From the NCBI GenBank assembly GCA_027186245.1, contig CP114499.1, forward strand, positions 8,003,001 to 8,067,000: a stretch of 64,000 nucleotides of DNA. Reading direction: 5' to 3'. The stretch is from Coriaria nepalensis. Its lineage: Eukaryota > Streptophyta > Magnoliopsida > Cucurbitales > Coriariaceae. The notes below the pieces were generated by a model. The model was not told the origin of the DNA. It saw only the letters and a list, made by a program, of their open reading frames with translations, and did no database searches. A program made the position numbers and the translations under genes. The stretch's first letter is position 1. Each line of letters begins with the position of its first letter. Below are positions 46,423 through 58,898 of this stretch, piece after piece.

Positions 46423-48591
46423 CTATTTGTCCTCAGCCATGATGATTTCCATGTCTCTAACATCTCGCTTCAAAACACTTCCAAGTCTAGAAATAGCCTC
46501 AGTCTGCTGCTGCAAAACCTGCCACACAAGAATGTCCAATAAATTTTAAAATAGAAGCACACACTTACGCACACATGCATTCTGAAAATTCCACAGAACA
46601 TATGACATAAGCAAAAAGAAATGCTATATGTGCGAATCACATAAGAGAATTATATAGAACAAAATAGCACTTTTCTTCGATATAATAAAGCATATAACAA
46701 CACAAGTTATATTGACGTCAAAACGTCATTAAAATGAGCGATTTGCAGAACACCAGCACATCCACACCTCCTGCATATCAGCAAGACTCTGGACATCTAT
46801 TTTTGTTGAGCCAGGAAGATAAGGACCAGCAACACCAATTCCATTTGCTTGAACTCGAGTTATGGTGAGCAAGTTTTGCACTCTCCTAGAAAGTTCTGCT
46901 CCAGATCCTTTCAGCTGGAAATATGTACAATTGTAAGCATCAATTCATAGTCTTCATTCAAGAGGGAAGTAAAAGAGACACCTACCTGCCTAGTTATCGC
47001 GGCTAATTTCTCAGCCAACTCAGCTTCCCCTTTCATTAACGGAACTCTGCAACCCTTACTCTCTAGTGCCTCCACAATTCTCATTACCTTTTGTATACAT
47101 AACATATAAGATGAAGTTAAGGAAAAAGTCAACTTACAGTATTATAATATGCTTCACAAATCCACCAATTTCTCAAAATGGCTTAATTAATGACAGAACT
47201 GAACAGTCCATACCCTCAAAAGACGCCTTTGAAGACCTTGTTCTTTTTGTCTCATTCGTTCGATCCAAGGAAGAGTGTCAGCTTGAAAATGCCTCTGAAG
47301 CTGCAACAAATATTTCATATAAGAGACAGAAATCCAAGTTTATTGAAGTGGATATATACAAGAGTACCATTTTCACATTGCTTTGAGTCATCTTTAATCT
47401 CTCGGCATCTGAAAGAATGACTTCATCTTGGAGCTGCATCACCCCAATAGAACATCAGGCAGAGTAAGTAGACAAGATGATAAGAAGGTTACAATGAAAT
47501 CAGTACTAGAAAATGAAACATCAAATCATGTGGAAATGTCTAGCGGCTGGGATTCACAGAGAGAGGATATAATAATAATAATAATAATAATAGTCCAGAA
47601 TCCAGATATATAAAAATTACCTTTAGGCGCTGAGAAAGATCCTTGAAACCCTGAGCAAGGTGAGGCCATAAACGTTCTCGGTCAGTACTCTCCATACCCT
47701 CGAGCTTCGCCATAGCCTCTGCCCACATGATCTGACAATTCAAACCATTCACAAGCTTAGCAAGAATCTAACAGAGGATCCGGAGTGGGGCATGGGAAAA
47801 ACATATTCCAAACTTAGTAACGCGAAATAATAACTCACGTCTGACACTCCAGCAGGTTTTGCCCGTAATTGAGGATCCGTAACACTAAATAACAAATGCT
47901 GTATAAACAACACGTCAATTAACCACCTAGCAGACAAAATTTTTGGCTTCGTAAGATAATGGATGCAAATTTCCACACAGATAAGGACAAACAAACCTTA
48001 AAAGCGTATTTAGGGTTTCCAGGATCTTCCTTGTAAGCATCAACAATTGCCTAATGCATAGCAAAATAAACATAATAAAATTAAATTAAAAGAGAAAAAT
48101 AACTCTAAGGCTAAAGTTATAGAAGAATGTGAAAGCGATCGTACCTGGATATCACGATCAGCCAGAGAGAAAGGAAGAGGAGCCACTGGTGCCATCTGAG
48201 TCATCAACTGAGCGTTGGAGAAGGGACTGGGTTGAGTAGCTCCATATGGAGTCTGCAAGCCAAAACCAGAAGTCGCTGGTTGCTGAAACAGCGGCGTCTG
48301 CTGCTGTTGCTGCTGTTGTTGAGACTGAGAAGAGAATGGAGTTGAGAACAATGATGAGCCAAAGCCAGTGCCAAATGACTGAGCCGTCGGAGTACCAAAG
48401 GCTGGAGTTGAAGATGCCGCTCCAAAGGATGGGGTTGAAGATGGAGTTCCGAAAATTGGAGTTGAAGATGCACCTCCAAAGGCTGAAGTTGAATATGGCG
48501 TTCCGAAAGCCTGTGTAGAAGCGGATGCACCAAAGAGCAGGGTTGAAGATGGAGTGCCAAAGGCAGACGAGGACGCTTGTGCTCCGAACAT
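46423..48591 (-). CDS. NUP54: nuclear pore complex protein NUP54
   Basis: A channel nucleoporin of the Nup62-Nup58-Nup54 subcomplex; its FG repeats line the pore and bind transport receptors. Exon 1 (48591-48145) encodes about 150 residues of FG/FGTP repeats (FGAQASSSAFGTPSS, FGGASSTPIFGTPSS), an eight-Gln run, and SLADRDIQ. About eight further exons give AIVDAYKEDPGNPKYAFK, HLLFSVTDPQLRAKPAGVSD, IMWAEAMAKLEGMESTDRER, then coiled-coil segments with RMRQKEQGLQRRLLR and VMRIVEALESKGCRVPLMKG. The protein ends MEIIMAEDK with TAG at 46423-46425. All parts of the family are present and in order, with no lesion seen. The Arabidopsis orthologue is At1g24310. Confidence 0.93.
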
Positions 48592-49551
48592 TTGAACAGT
48601 GATAGAGAGGTCACAATCGAGAGTCGTGTTTCAATTCACCATTGATGAAAGCCTGAACAAGAAGGAAGCTAGAAACCCTAAGTAGCATATAAAAATGACA
48701 ACAAAAAAACAGAGATCGACATACAGCTTCTGAACAACGAAATTCCAAGAAATTGAGGAACTCTAAGATTAATGCAGTAGAGATCAAACAAAAAGACCAT
48801 GACGGACCTGAATTATTCGGATAAATGAACAGCATAGAGCGGCCGTTACTAGTGCTTAACAGCCCGACCATAAACAGAATGTATGGAATCTTCCGTTCCC
48901 GATCGGCGTGCGTTAAGGTGAAGCGACGAGGAGATTTCAGCACGCTGGTTGTGATCCCTGGGCGGTGGTCACTGCTCAACGCCGGCGAGTAGGAGGAGAG
49001 CTCTGAGAGAGTGAATGGAGAAAGAAAAAATTCTAACGCTTTGAAACCCCGCCCAAATCTATTGACAAAAACTGACATATGCCGAAGAAACTGTTTTAGG
49101 AGGCGTTGGCCTTTTGGGTCGTCTTCGAGCAATCTCTTAGACTCTTTTAACTAGGCTTATAGTCCAATCTCGGACTTCAGGCAGCCCTCTTTCAGAGCCT
49201 AGAATGGGCCTGACGAGCTATTACAATCTGGAGCGTGTATCAAACTCCCAGGCCCAAATAAAATTGTTAGCACAAAATATTAATTTAATATTTAATGAGA
49301 TAAAATATAGCCAGAAGAGAGAATTAGACTAATCACCTGTCTGGAGCATCAGTTCCCCTCTAGGCCTTTACGAATGCGAGAAAGTGCTGGATTACTCGAA
49401 ATGTCTCCGCTTCACCGCCAAATTAAGACCGAAAAGCAGAAAATTCGATTCTTGTTTTTCTTTTTTGTTAAATCCGGTTCTTGATATATCTCCAACTACT
49501 GCACCTGATTCTTTGTCATCTGCTGTAACTAACCCAGGGAGCTTATCCATG
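48592..49551. promoter_or_regulatory. divergent upstream region of NUP54 and the RsgA1 pseudogene
   Basis: 960 bp between the opposed starts. The NUP54 5' leader probably extends to about 49100. The rest is intergenic, and no element could be named. Confidence 0.45.
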
Positions 49552-51588
49552 GCGATCGCCTCCATTTCGCTACTCGCCCATCGCACCGTAGCCGTCACCA
49601 CCACGACAACCTCTCTGCACGCCGTAAAAAACTTCCTCCGCCGCTTCTCAAACTTCCGGTGCATCCCGACCGCCGCCAAACAGCAGAACCCTAACAATGT
49701 CTCCAAGAAGGCCCAAGCGAACAAGAACCTCCTTCGAGCCAAACACAACTTCAAGGAATACTCTTCTCTCGCGCCAGTCCTCTCCTCCCAGGACAAGCCT
49801 CAGCTGTCGGAATCTAAAGTCATCGGAACTGTTGCAGCTGCACAAAGCCAATTTCATGCGCGTAATCGTACAATCGCTCCCATCGGAAGATCTCAGAAGC
49901 TCCGATGAAGTTCTGGATCCTTCTGGAAGCGTTGAAGAGAATTCACCGGAAGGTTCCAGAATCGGAGTTGAGTTGCTCTGCGTGGTGATGGCGGTGTTGA
50001 AGAAGATCAGACGGAGGGTTTTGGTTGGGGACAAGGTGGTGGTAGGGTCCATTGACTGGATGGATCGTCGGGGAATGATCGAGAACGTGTTTCAGAGGAG
50101 TTCGGAGATTCTCGACCCTCCCGTGGCCAATGTTAACCGTTTGCTGGTGCTTTTCTCGATAGAGCAGCCGAAGCTGGACGCCTATGTGCTCACCAGATTT
50201 CTCGTCGAGGCTGAGTCCACTGAGATTCCACTCACTCTGGCTCTAAACAAATCCGAACTCGCTGATGAAGAGGTTCTAGTTCGAAAACACTAACGTACCG
50301 TATTTCTCTTCGTTCTCTTTCTTCTCTATGAATCAACAATATATAACAATTTTTTTTTCTTACTGCCAGTCTCCATAAGAATGAATTTGGAAGAGCTATA
50401 GGCTAAGATCGATTCGCATCTTTGTTAGCATTTTTGTTAGTTACGAATGTTGTTGCCCTTGAATTGGCAAATGCAGACTCTGGTTTCCTGGAAGTCTTGG
50501 CTCCGTAGCTGGGGATATGAGGCGCTTTTTTGCAGTGTCGAGTCCAGGCTTGGACTTGATTCACTTGCATTTACTCTGAGGGATCAAACAACCGTTATTG
50601 TGGGTCCCAGCGGAGTCTGGAAGTCCAGTTTGATAAATGCTTTGAGGAAGAATAGCGGTGCGTCCGCTAAAGGAGGAGAAAACTGGTTTGACTCAGTGAG
50701 TTTGATCACGCATATCTCTTTGTTTCGGCCTTTTCTTCTTTCTTTAGACATGTTTTTTCATGCTGCCTGGTCGGTTTATGATCCGTTCGCAGATCATAGG
50801 TGGGAGCAAGTGCTTTGAGGATCAGCGTGTTGGGGAAGTTTCTACAAGAAGTGGCAGAGACATACCACACGCCATGTTTCTCTTCTTCCATTAGCTGGAG
50901 GGGGTTATCTAGCCGATACACCTGGGTTGTATCAACCCGGTTTGATGAAAGTAAAGAAGCAGTCTCTTTCCCAGGCTTTCCCAGAGGTTTCTTTTCATGT
51001 TTCAAACTAAATCACTTCGTTTAGATTTGTCCCCAAGTTTATCTAGAGTCTAACTTAAAATATATTTGCTCTTCAGATCAGGAAACTGCTTAGTGCTAAT
51101 GAGCAGGCAAGATGCGCATTCAATGATTGCATGCATCTAGGAGAACCTGGCTGTGTTGTTACAGCAGATTGGGAAAGGTACCAATATTATTTTCAACTGC
51201 TCGATGAGATAAGAATCCGAGAAGAGTTCAAGTTAAGAACATATGGAACCAAAAGAGACGGTGATGTTAGGTATGTCTACATTCTCTCCTAAATTCTGGT
51301 CCAATAGTTCTTGTCTACACTTTACATTATAACATATAGAATATTCAACAGAAGAGTGCGCTGGTAATTTTCAGTGGTTTTTGTAAGTACAAGGTGGGGG
51401 ATATGGGGGTGTAGCAAGCAGAACCACGGTTGGAACCGAAGATGCATAGGAGGCTATCTCGAAATTGAGTAAACCAGTCCATATTGGATGAGCTGAGCGA
51501 TGAAGATGATGACGATAGTTTGTTAGAGGAAGAAAATAATCCAATTTTGAGGGCCATGAAGAGTGAAAACTAGCATGAAGCTTAATGC
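49552..51588 (+). pseudogene. RsgA1 (EMB1688-type) ribosome-biogenesis GTPase pseudogene
   Basis: The intact protein is an organellar, circularly permuted GTPase of the RsgA/YjeQ family that matures the small ribosomal subunit. All five exons are here, with a Ser/Thr/Val-rich transit-like N-terminus from ATG 49552. The order G4 (ALNKSEL), G1, G3 (ADTPG), then the zinc knuckle (RCAFNDCMHLGEPGC) is kept. Lesions: an extra base near 49844-49846 shifts the frame after IGTVAAAQ; the P-loop GPSGVGKS is GPSGVWKS (TGG at 50618-50620); about four bases are lost near 50858-50861 after TRSGR; the last exon has in-frame TAG (51412-51414) and TGA (51466-51468), and its acceptor looks weak. The Arabidopsis gene is At1g67440. 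Confidence 0.88.
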
Positions 51589-52235
51589 ATTTTGTTATCT
51601 TTTTGTACATGATTTTTTTTTTAAACATTGTTTCTATGGGATATATATAGTCTTGAGTTTTTCACAACTAGAGACAAAGTCAAAACAAGTTTCTTGTGTG
51701 CTAGTGTCGAATTTGACAAGGAAATATGATGTAATGTGATTGTTTAACCTTTGTTTCGCATACAAATTTAGCTATATTTTGTTACAATTTGTCTACTGTG
51801 CAGGAGCGGCCACTACACTGCTTGAGAATAGTCTTATTGCCTTTTGTTTGGCTAGAGTGCTAATTTCTAGTGATGAAATTCTTTAGTTTGTTTCCACTGT
51901 TAATCAAAACAACTCTACAAAATAGATTCAGGAAGGAAGGCAAGAAAGAGATAAGGCAATAGGACAAGTTTTGCTATCAATCAAAATCCCAAAACCTGTT
52001 TTGAGACCCTTCGCCTTCGGATCACATCAAACATCCATAAACCAGGGTGCAACCCCAGCAATTATGACGAGCCCAAAAGTAAAACAAAATAAAAATAGCA
52101 TATTGAAATACTTCAGATTGTTGTCTAGATTTCCAAATTTGAGTCAAGTACACTGTAATATCAGTTCCGAAAGTAAAAAACAACAATAAGACATCATCAC
52201 TTCCAAGTCTAGCACTAAGAAGACTCAAAACTGAC
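51589..52235. other. intergenic, no gene seen
   Basis: Holds the 3' flanks of the RsgA1 pseudogene (+) and the signal peptidase gene (-). AT-rich, no coding signal seen. Confidence 0.45.
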
Positions 52236-52514
52236 CTAGGGCTTTTTGGCTGATTTCTTCTTGGAATTAACAGGCTGTTGTGGCTTGGGATTCTTTTCAG
52301 CTTCAATAGGGTCCAACCACTTGAGAGGGTGGCGATTGAACACAGGCCAATTGGGAACAGTGACCAATGTGGTAAGAACCACCCCACCTGCATATATCAG
52401 CATCATCATCTGAAACGATCCCATCAGATAACCCACTGCAAACGCCGCCACAGCAGATGCTAGTAACAGAATCTGCATCAGCTGCTCGGATAGCTTTTGC
52501 CCTTGCCAATCCAT
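52236..52514 (-). CDS. SPCS1: signal peptidase complex subunit 1 (SPC12)
   Basis: A 92-residue protein in one coding exon. It is a small accessory subunit of the ER signal peptidase complex, which cleaves signal peptides from secreted proteins. The start MDWQGQKLSEQLMQILLL, two adjacent membrane helices (ILLLASAVAAFAVGYLMG and MMLIYAGGVVLTTLV), and the conserved VPNWPVFNRHPLKWLDP all match plant SPC12. The tail is Lys-rich (SKKKSAKKP) and cytosolic. The 5' UTR probably includes an intron, because a GTACAC donor lies near 53010 in the leader. No lesion seen. Confidence 0.93.
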   Translation of the reverse strand: MDWQGQKLSEQLMQILLLASAVAAFAVGYLMGSFQMMMLIYAGGVVLTTLVTVPNWPVFNRHPLKWLDPIEAEKNPKPQQPVNSKKKSAKKP

Positions 52515-53747
52515 CTTAAAAATTCATGGAAGTTTCAAATCAAATTGTAAGTACCAAACCGAGAGGGTGTAAAACGTACATTATCAACTACTTTCAAAGA
52601 GAAAGAAAGAGACTATTTTTTTTCAGTTTCTTAATTCCAATTATGAATTGGATACTCTTACGATGACTGTGAAAATGAACGTAAGCCCTAGGCATCTGTT
52701 TGGTTGCCGAGAAAAAGAAAGGAAAATGAGATAGATGCCTTATCGTCCCGTAAGGATCCAGGAAGGTCTAGTAACTACATTCATCTACGAGCACAAGGAT
52801 TGGATAAAATTGATCCTTTAGCTTCTCTAGGTAACCAAAAACTGGAAACCTAGAAATGCGACCATGAATTTCTTTCTTATGAACCGAACAGAAAAGAGAA
52901 AAAGAAACAATAGACGGTTTCAACGAGTGTAAAAAGATTTTGAAGAATTTATGAATGCGATAAGAAACCTGAAACGCAGAAGGAAATCAAAGAGAGGGGA
53001 CGGTGTACCTGACGAGAAGCGGGAGAAAGACGACGTCCGATCGAAGCAGATGAAGATGGAGAAAACCTTGTCCGTCTTTGAGTGGGTCGGTATAAGTTTA
53101 TTCAATTGGGCTGAGTTATGGTCCGTTACTATGTATTTAGTATTTATTTCCATTTTAATTACTTCATTTTAATAATTTTATTAATATTATTATTATTGGC
53201 CCTTTCTTTTCTTCAAAAATTAAAATTTTCAGCCAAAAAAAAAATTGATAAGAAAATTGAGATTCCACCGCGGGTTAAAATTGACTAATAAATAGCCAAC
53301 AACAATTTTTTTTTTTTTAGGCACTAAATAAAATTAACGAATAGCTTTGAATCGGCTCATCAGAAGTAGGACTCGAACTAGATACGAATTATATGTATTC
53401 GGATTAAATACATAAAGATTTTATTAAATAATTATTTTATTAATATTTAGATTGAATTTTAAATGAATTTATAACATAAATTCGAAACTATACAATTCAG
53501 ACATAAATTCAAATATGTCGATATCTTAGTCAATTGCTCGGATAGAGTTGGATATATTGGAAAAAGGCAAAGATAAGTTAAACTGGTTCACTTAAATCTG
53601 TTTTCAATTCAAATGAAACGGAGTTGAAACACAAACATACAGAGGTCCGAAAATTTTGAATAACATCTCATTTCTATATTGAAAAGACAGGGAACGCCTC
53701 TCAGTTTCAAAAAGGAAGGAACATAACAAGAAAGACAGATTGCAAAA
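52515..53747. promoter_or_regulatory. SPC12 leader/promoter and RPL17 3' flank
   Basis: The SPC12 5' leader probably reaches about 53050. The rest is AT-rich intergenic DNA (53150-53560) and the 3' UTR of RPL17. Confidence 0.45.
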
Positions 53748-55560
<1,813 letters not shown>

Positions 55561-55975
55561 GTTGGCTCGAGTTGCTTCGGCTCTGAAAAAGTTGGATTTT
55601 TTCCTCCAGCAACAGAGCTGAAGAGGGTTTTCCGAGTTTTATTTTATATAAAGCAGCAAGAGAAACCCTAATCGTCTATAAAACTACAAATGGTTAGCTT
55701 TTTTACTTGGGCTTCTGGGTTGCTGAATTGGGCTCTTCAATGAGCCTTCGAGCCCGTTAGTCCAGCCCGTTTTACTTATTCCAATCAATTTCATATTGGG
55801 ACAGACCTCCGACACATTCACTCGAAGTGGTAGTTGTCCCAAGGAAAAACATTTTCTCTAACCAGCCTGTATTATTATTCCCTTCTTGTCTCTTCGACGC
55901 AACCATTAATAAACAGGCAGTTTTAATAACAATCATATTAGGAAAAACTCACCATCAACGCCAACGAGAGATAAT
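55561..55975. promoter_or_regulatory. divergent promoter region, RPL17 and glycosyltransferase
   Basis: A 415-bp shared upstream region. The words TGGGCTTCTGGG, TTGGGCTC and GAGCCC near 55705-55760 contain GGGCT/AGCCC motifs resembling the GCCCA/'telo-box-like' signals common at plant ribosomal protein promoters. No motif was tested further. Confidence 0.4.
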
Positions 55976-58049
55976 ATGTACGGAAAATCAATACTCGCCA
56001 CCATCTCCTTCATCTTCCTCTTCCTCATCTCCTACTTTATCTTCATCGGAACGGTCGATCTCCGACCATACTTCTTCCCCTTGCTACAATCACCGCCGAC
56101 TTCACGCTCTCTCTGTTTAACCACCAATCCTCCTCTTCGAGTCTACATGTACGATCTCCCCCGCCGCTTCAATGTCGGCATGCTTGATCGCCGTAGCTCC
56201 GATGAGACTCCAGTGACAACCAAGAATTGGCCGCCCTGGCCGAGGAATTCCGGCCTGAGGAAGCAACATAGTGTTGAGTATTGGATGATGGGGTCGCTTC
56301 TGTACGAAGGTGATAGAGGAGGCGATAATGGCAAACTGAGGGAGGTTGTTAGGGTTTTGGATGCGGCAATGGCGGAAGCTTTCTTCGTTCCGTTTTTCTC
56401 TTCCTTGAGCTTCAATACGCACGGCCATAACATGACTGATCCTGCTACTGAGATTGATCACCAATTGCAGGTACTTGATAATCAGTTACCTCTGTTCTTC
56501 AATTCAACTCGACCTGTATTGCAACAATTATTCCTGATTTCTGGCTCTGTTTCTGTGATCGAAAACTATTGAATTAAAAAGGAAGCTAAAAAAATGGCAT
56601 TGTTGTGGTTAATTTGGTAATTTCATTAGAAAGAATTGAGATTTTGGGAAATTTTACGAAACAAAATCTATGTTATGGAACTATGTAAAAGTCTTAAAAT
56701 CCCATGAATTCGTTTTGTTCTTGATAATGCACATTTATAATCAATTGATGAAAAGTTGACATTTTGGTTTCCAGTTAAGTAATCCGATAACTATTTTTTT
56801 TTTTTTTCGATTTCAGATGGACTTGCTGAAATTTTTGAGGGAATCTCAGTATTGGCAGAGGTCTAATGGCAGAGACCACATAATTCCCATGACACATCCT
56901 AATGCTTTCAGATTTCTTCGACATCAGTTAAACCAATCCATTCAAATTGTTGTAGATTTTGGCCGGTACCCAAAACCCGTTTCCAACTTGCAGAAAGATG
57001 TTGTTGCCCCATATGTACATGTCGTCGATTCTTTTACAAATGATGACACCTCAGATCCATACAGTATTCGCACGACTCTTCTTTTCTTCAGGGGAAGAAC
57101 ATTCCGAAAGGATGTCCGTGTCTCTATTTCATATTTAAGGGAAACACACTACCTTATATATCTGGACTTGGAAATGACCATATTTTTTTTGTTCTATTGT
57201 GTTGCAGGAAGGCATCATTCGTGCAAAACTGGCAAATATATTATCTGGATATGATGATGTTCGTTATGAACGGAGCGTTGCCTCGAGAGAGAATATTAAA
57301 CAGGTATGCAGGAGACCTTTACTGAGAAAACTTGTATATATATATATATATACACACATTTTTTTTCCTTTTTTTTTAAGCGTATCAGTTCTATACCCTT
57401 TGTCCTCCGTAAGATTCTTCTTATCCCATGAACATCTACATGCAAATGTTCAATTTGTTGGATCCAAGGAAGTTTCCATGTAAAAGTCTATATCTTTCAA
57501 CGAAAGGAAGTCAAAATAAAGCCCTTTTAAAAGGATAAAAATCTGATTTTTTTTCATGTGGGAAAACACCCCATGTGAAGCACATAATTCACTATTATCT
57601 TATCTTTTGTTTCCTATTTCTTTCAGTCTACACAGGGAATGCGTTCTTCAAAGTTCTGTCTAGATCCGGCAGGAGACACTCCCTCATCTTGTCGGCTCTT
57701 TGATGCAATAGTGAGCCACTGTGTTCCCGTCATCGTCAGTGATCAAATCGAGCTGCCTTATGAAGATGAAATCGACTACACACAATTCTCATTATTCTTT
57801 TCGTTTAAAGAGGCGTTAGAGCCAGATTACATGGTAAATCAGCTCAGGCAATTTCCAAAAGAGAGGTGGATTCAAATGTGGAAGCAGCTCAAGAATGTTT
57901 CTCATCATTATGAATTCCAGTACCCTCCCAAAGAGGAAGATGCTGTAAATATGATATGGAGACAGGTAAAACACAAGATTCCTGCACTAAAACTTGATGT
58001 ACATAGAAGCCGAAGGTTAAAAGTCCCAGATTGGTGGACGAAGAGGTGA
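55976..58049 (+). CDS. exostosin-family (GT47) glycosyltransferase
   Basis: Four exons (55976-56470, 56817-57113, 57208-57303, 57627-58049) join to 436 residues. A short cytosolic start and a signal-anchor helix ([20 protein letters not shown]) mark a type II Golgi protein, followed by [15 protein letters not shown], the conserved start of exostosin-like domains. Further hallmarks are [42 protein letters not shown] and the donor-binding region [20 protein letters not shown] followed by [20 protein letters not shown]. It likely adds sugars to cell-wall polysaccharides or glycoproteins; the substrate is unknown. The Arabidopsis counterpart I recall is At1g67410; ARAD1-like members are relatives. 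Intron 2 starts with GTCCGT, a weaker donor. Confidence 0.9.
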
Positions 58050-58898
58050 AGATGATAAATGAAACTTCCATGCTTTTTTGTTTGTCCGCATGTTAATATT
58101 TCTTTTATCAATCATAGGCGAACCTGTAAGAGGCGAAGGATAAGACAGTCATAGTTAGAACTTAGAACCCTTAGCATTTGCTTACTTTTTGATCAACACA
58201 TTGTATACAAATTCTTTTAAGATTTGTTTTCAGACCCATTTTGAGATTATATATGCTCGATGGATTGATGATATTCCCCATTGCATTCTTTTTTTGACGA
58301 ATATTGAATACCCTTGTAGTTTAAGCCTCAATTTGAGTCTAGATTTTAGGCATGGTCCAAAAAATTGTATTTTGGTACACGCATTGATTCAATTTTATGT
58401 TGTCTACGTATATATAATAATTTTCAATGTATCATATACTTTTGTTAAGCACCATCACTATCACAATATTAAAATGAAAAACTGAAAAAATAAATAAAAA
58501 AGACTTCGTACCTTTGTGGTTGTCGTTTATTAATATGAGAAAAAGAGGAATCATGTCGCTAAATTATTCATAGTGTCACAAGGATATCATGAATGGTTCA
58601 ACAAATTAACGTTAGTTCACCACATTCGTGAGTTTTTAAGAGCGGGGTTAGAATGAATTAATTATCTTACCAGGATGGTCCCACCCATGGTGGACGGTCT
58701 ATTTACTATGGGACCCACTAACCACCTTCGTCCCCTGAATTTCGACGCGAGAGATGCTCTGAAAAATAAAGACGCAAACACAAACTGATTAGTTACGCAT
58801 TCGCAATTTTCCATCTTCCATCTTCCATCTTCCATCTTCCATCTTCTCTCCAACCAAAACAGAGAGCAAGCTCGGAAATATCTTTAGCGGACCAGAGA
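58050..58898. promoter_or_regulatory. intergenic and EXO70 5' leader
   Basis: Between two genes on the same strand. The leader of the EXO70 gene contains a tandem CCATCTT repeat. No other feature seen. Confidence 0.45.
58811..58845. repeat. CCATCTT x5 tandem repeat in the EXO70 leader
   Basis: Five uninterrupted copies of a 7-base unit lie 54 bp before the EXO70 ATG, likely in the 5' UTR. Copy number may vary between individuals. Confidence 0.85.

Noticed and set aside
52951..53172. 73-codon plus-strand frame with a basic, helical start
   Set aside because: It lies antisense to the SPC12 leader and has no homology that I recognise.
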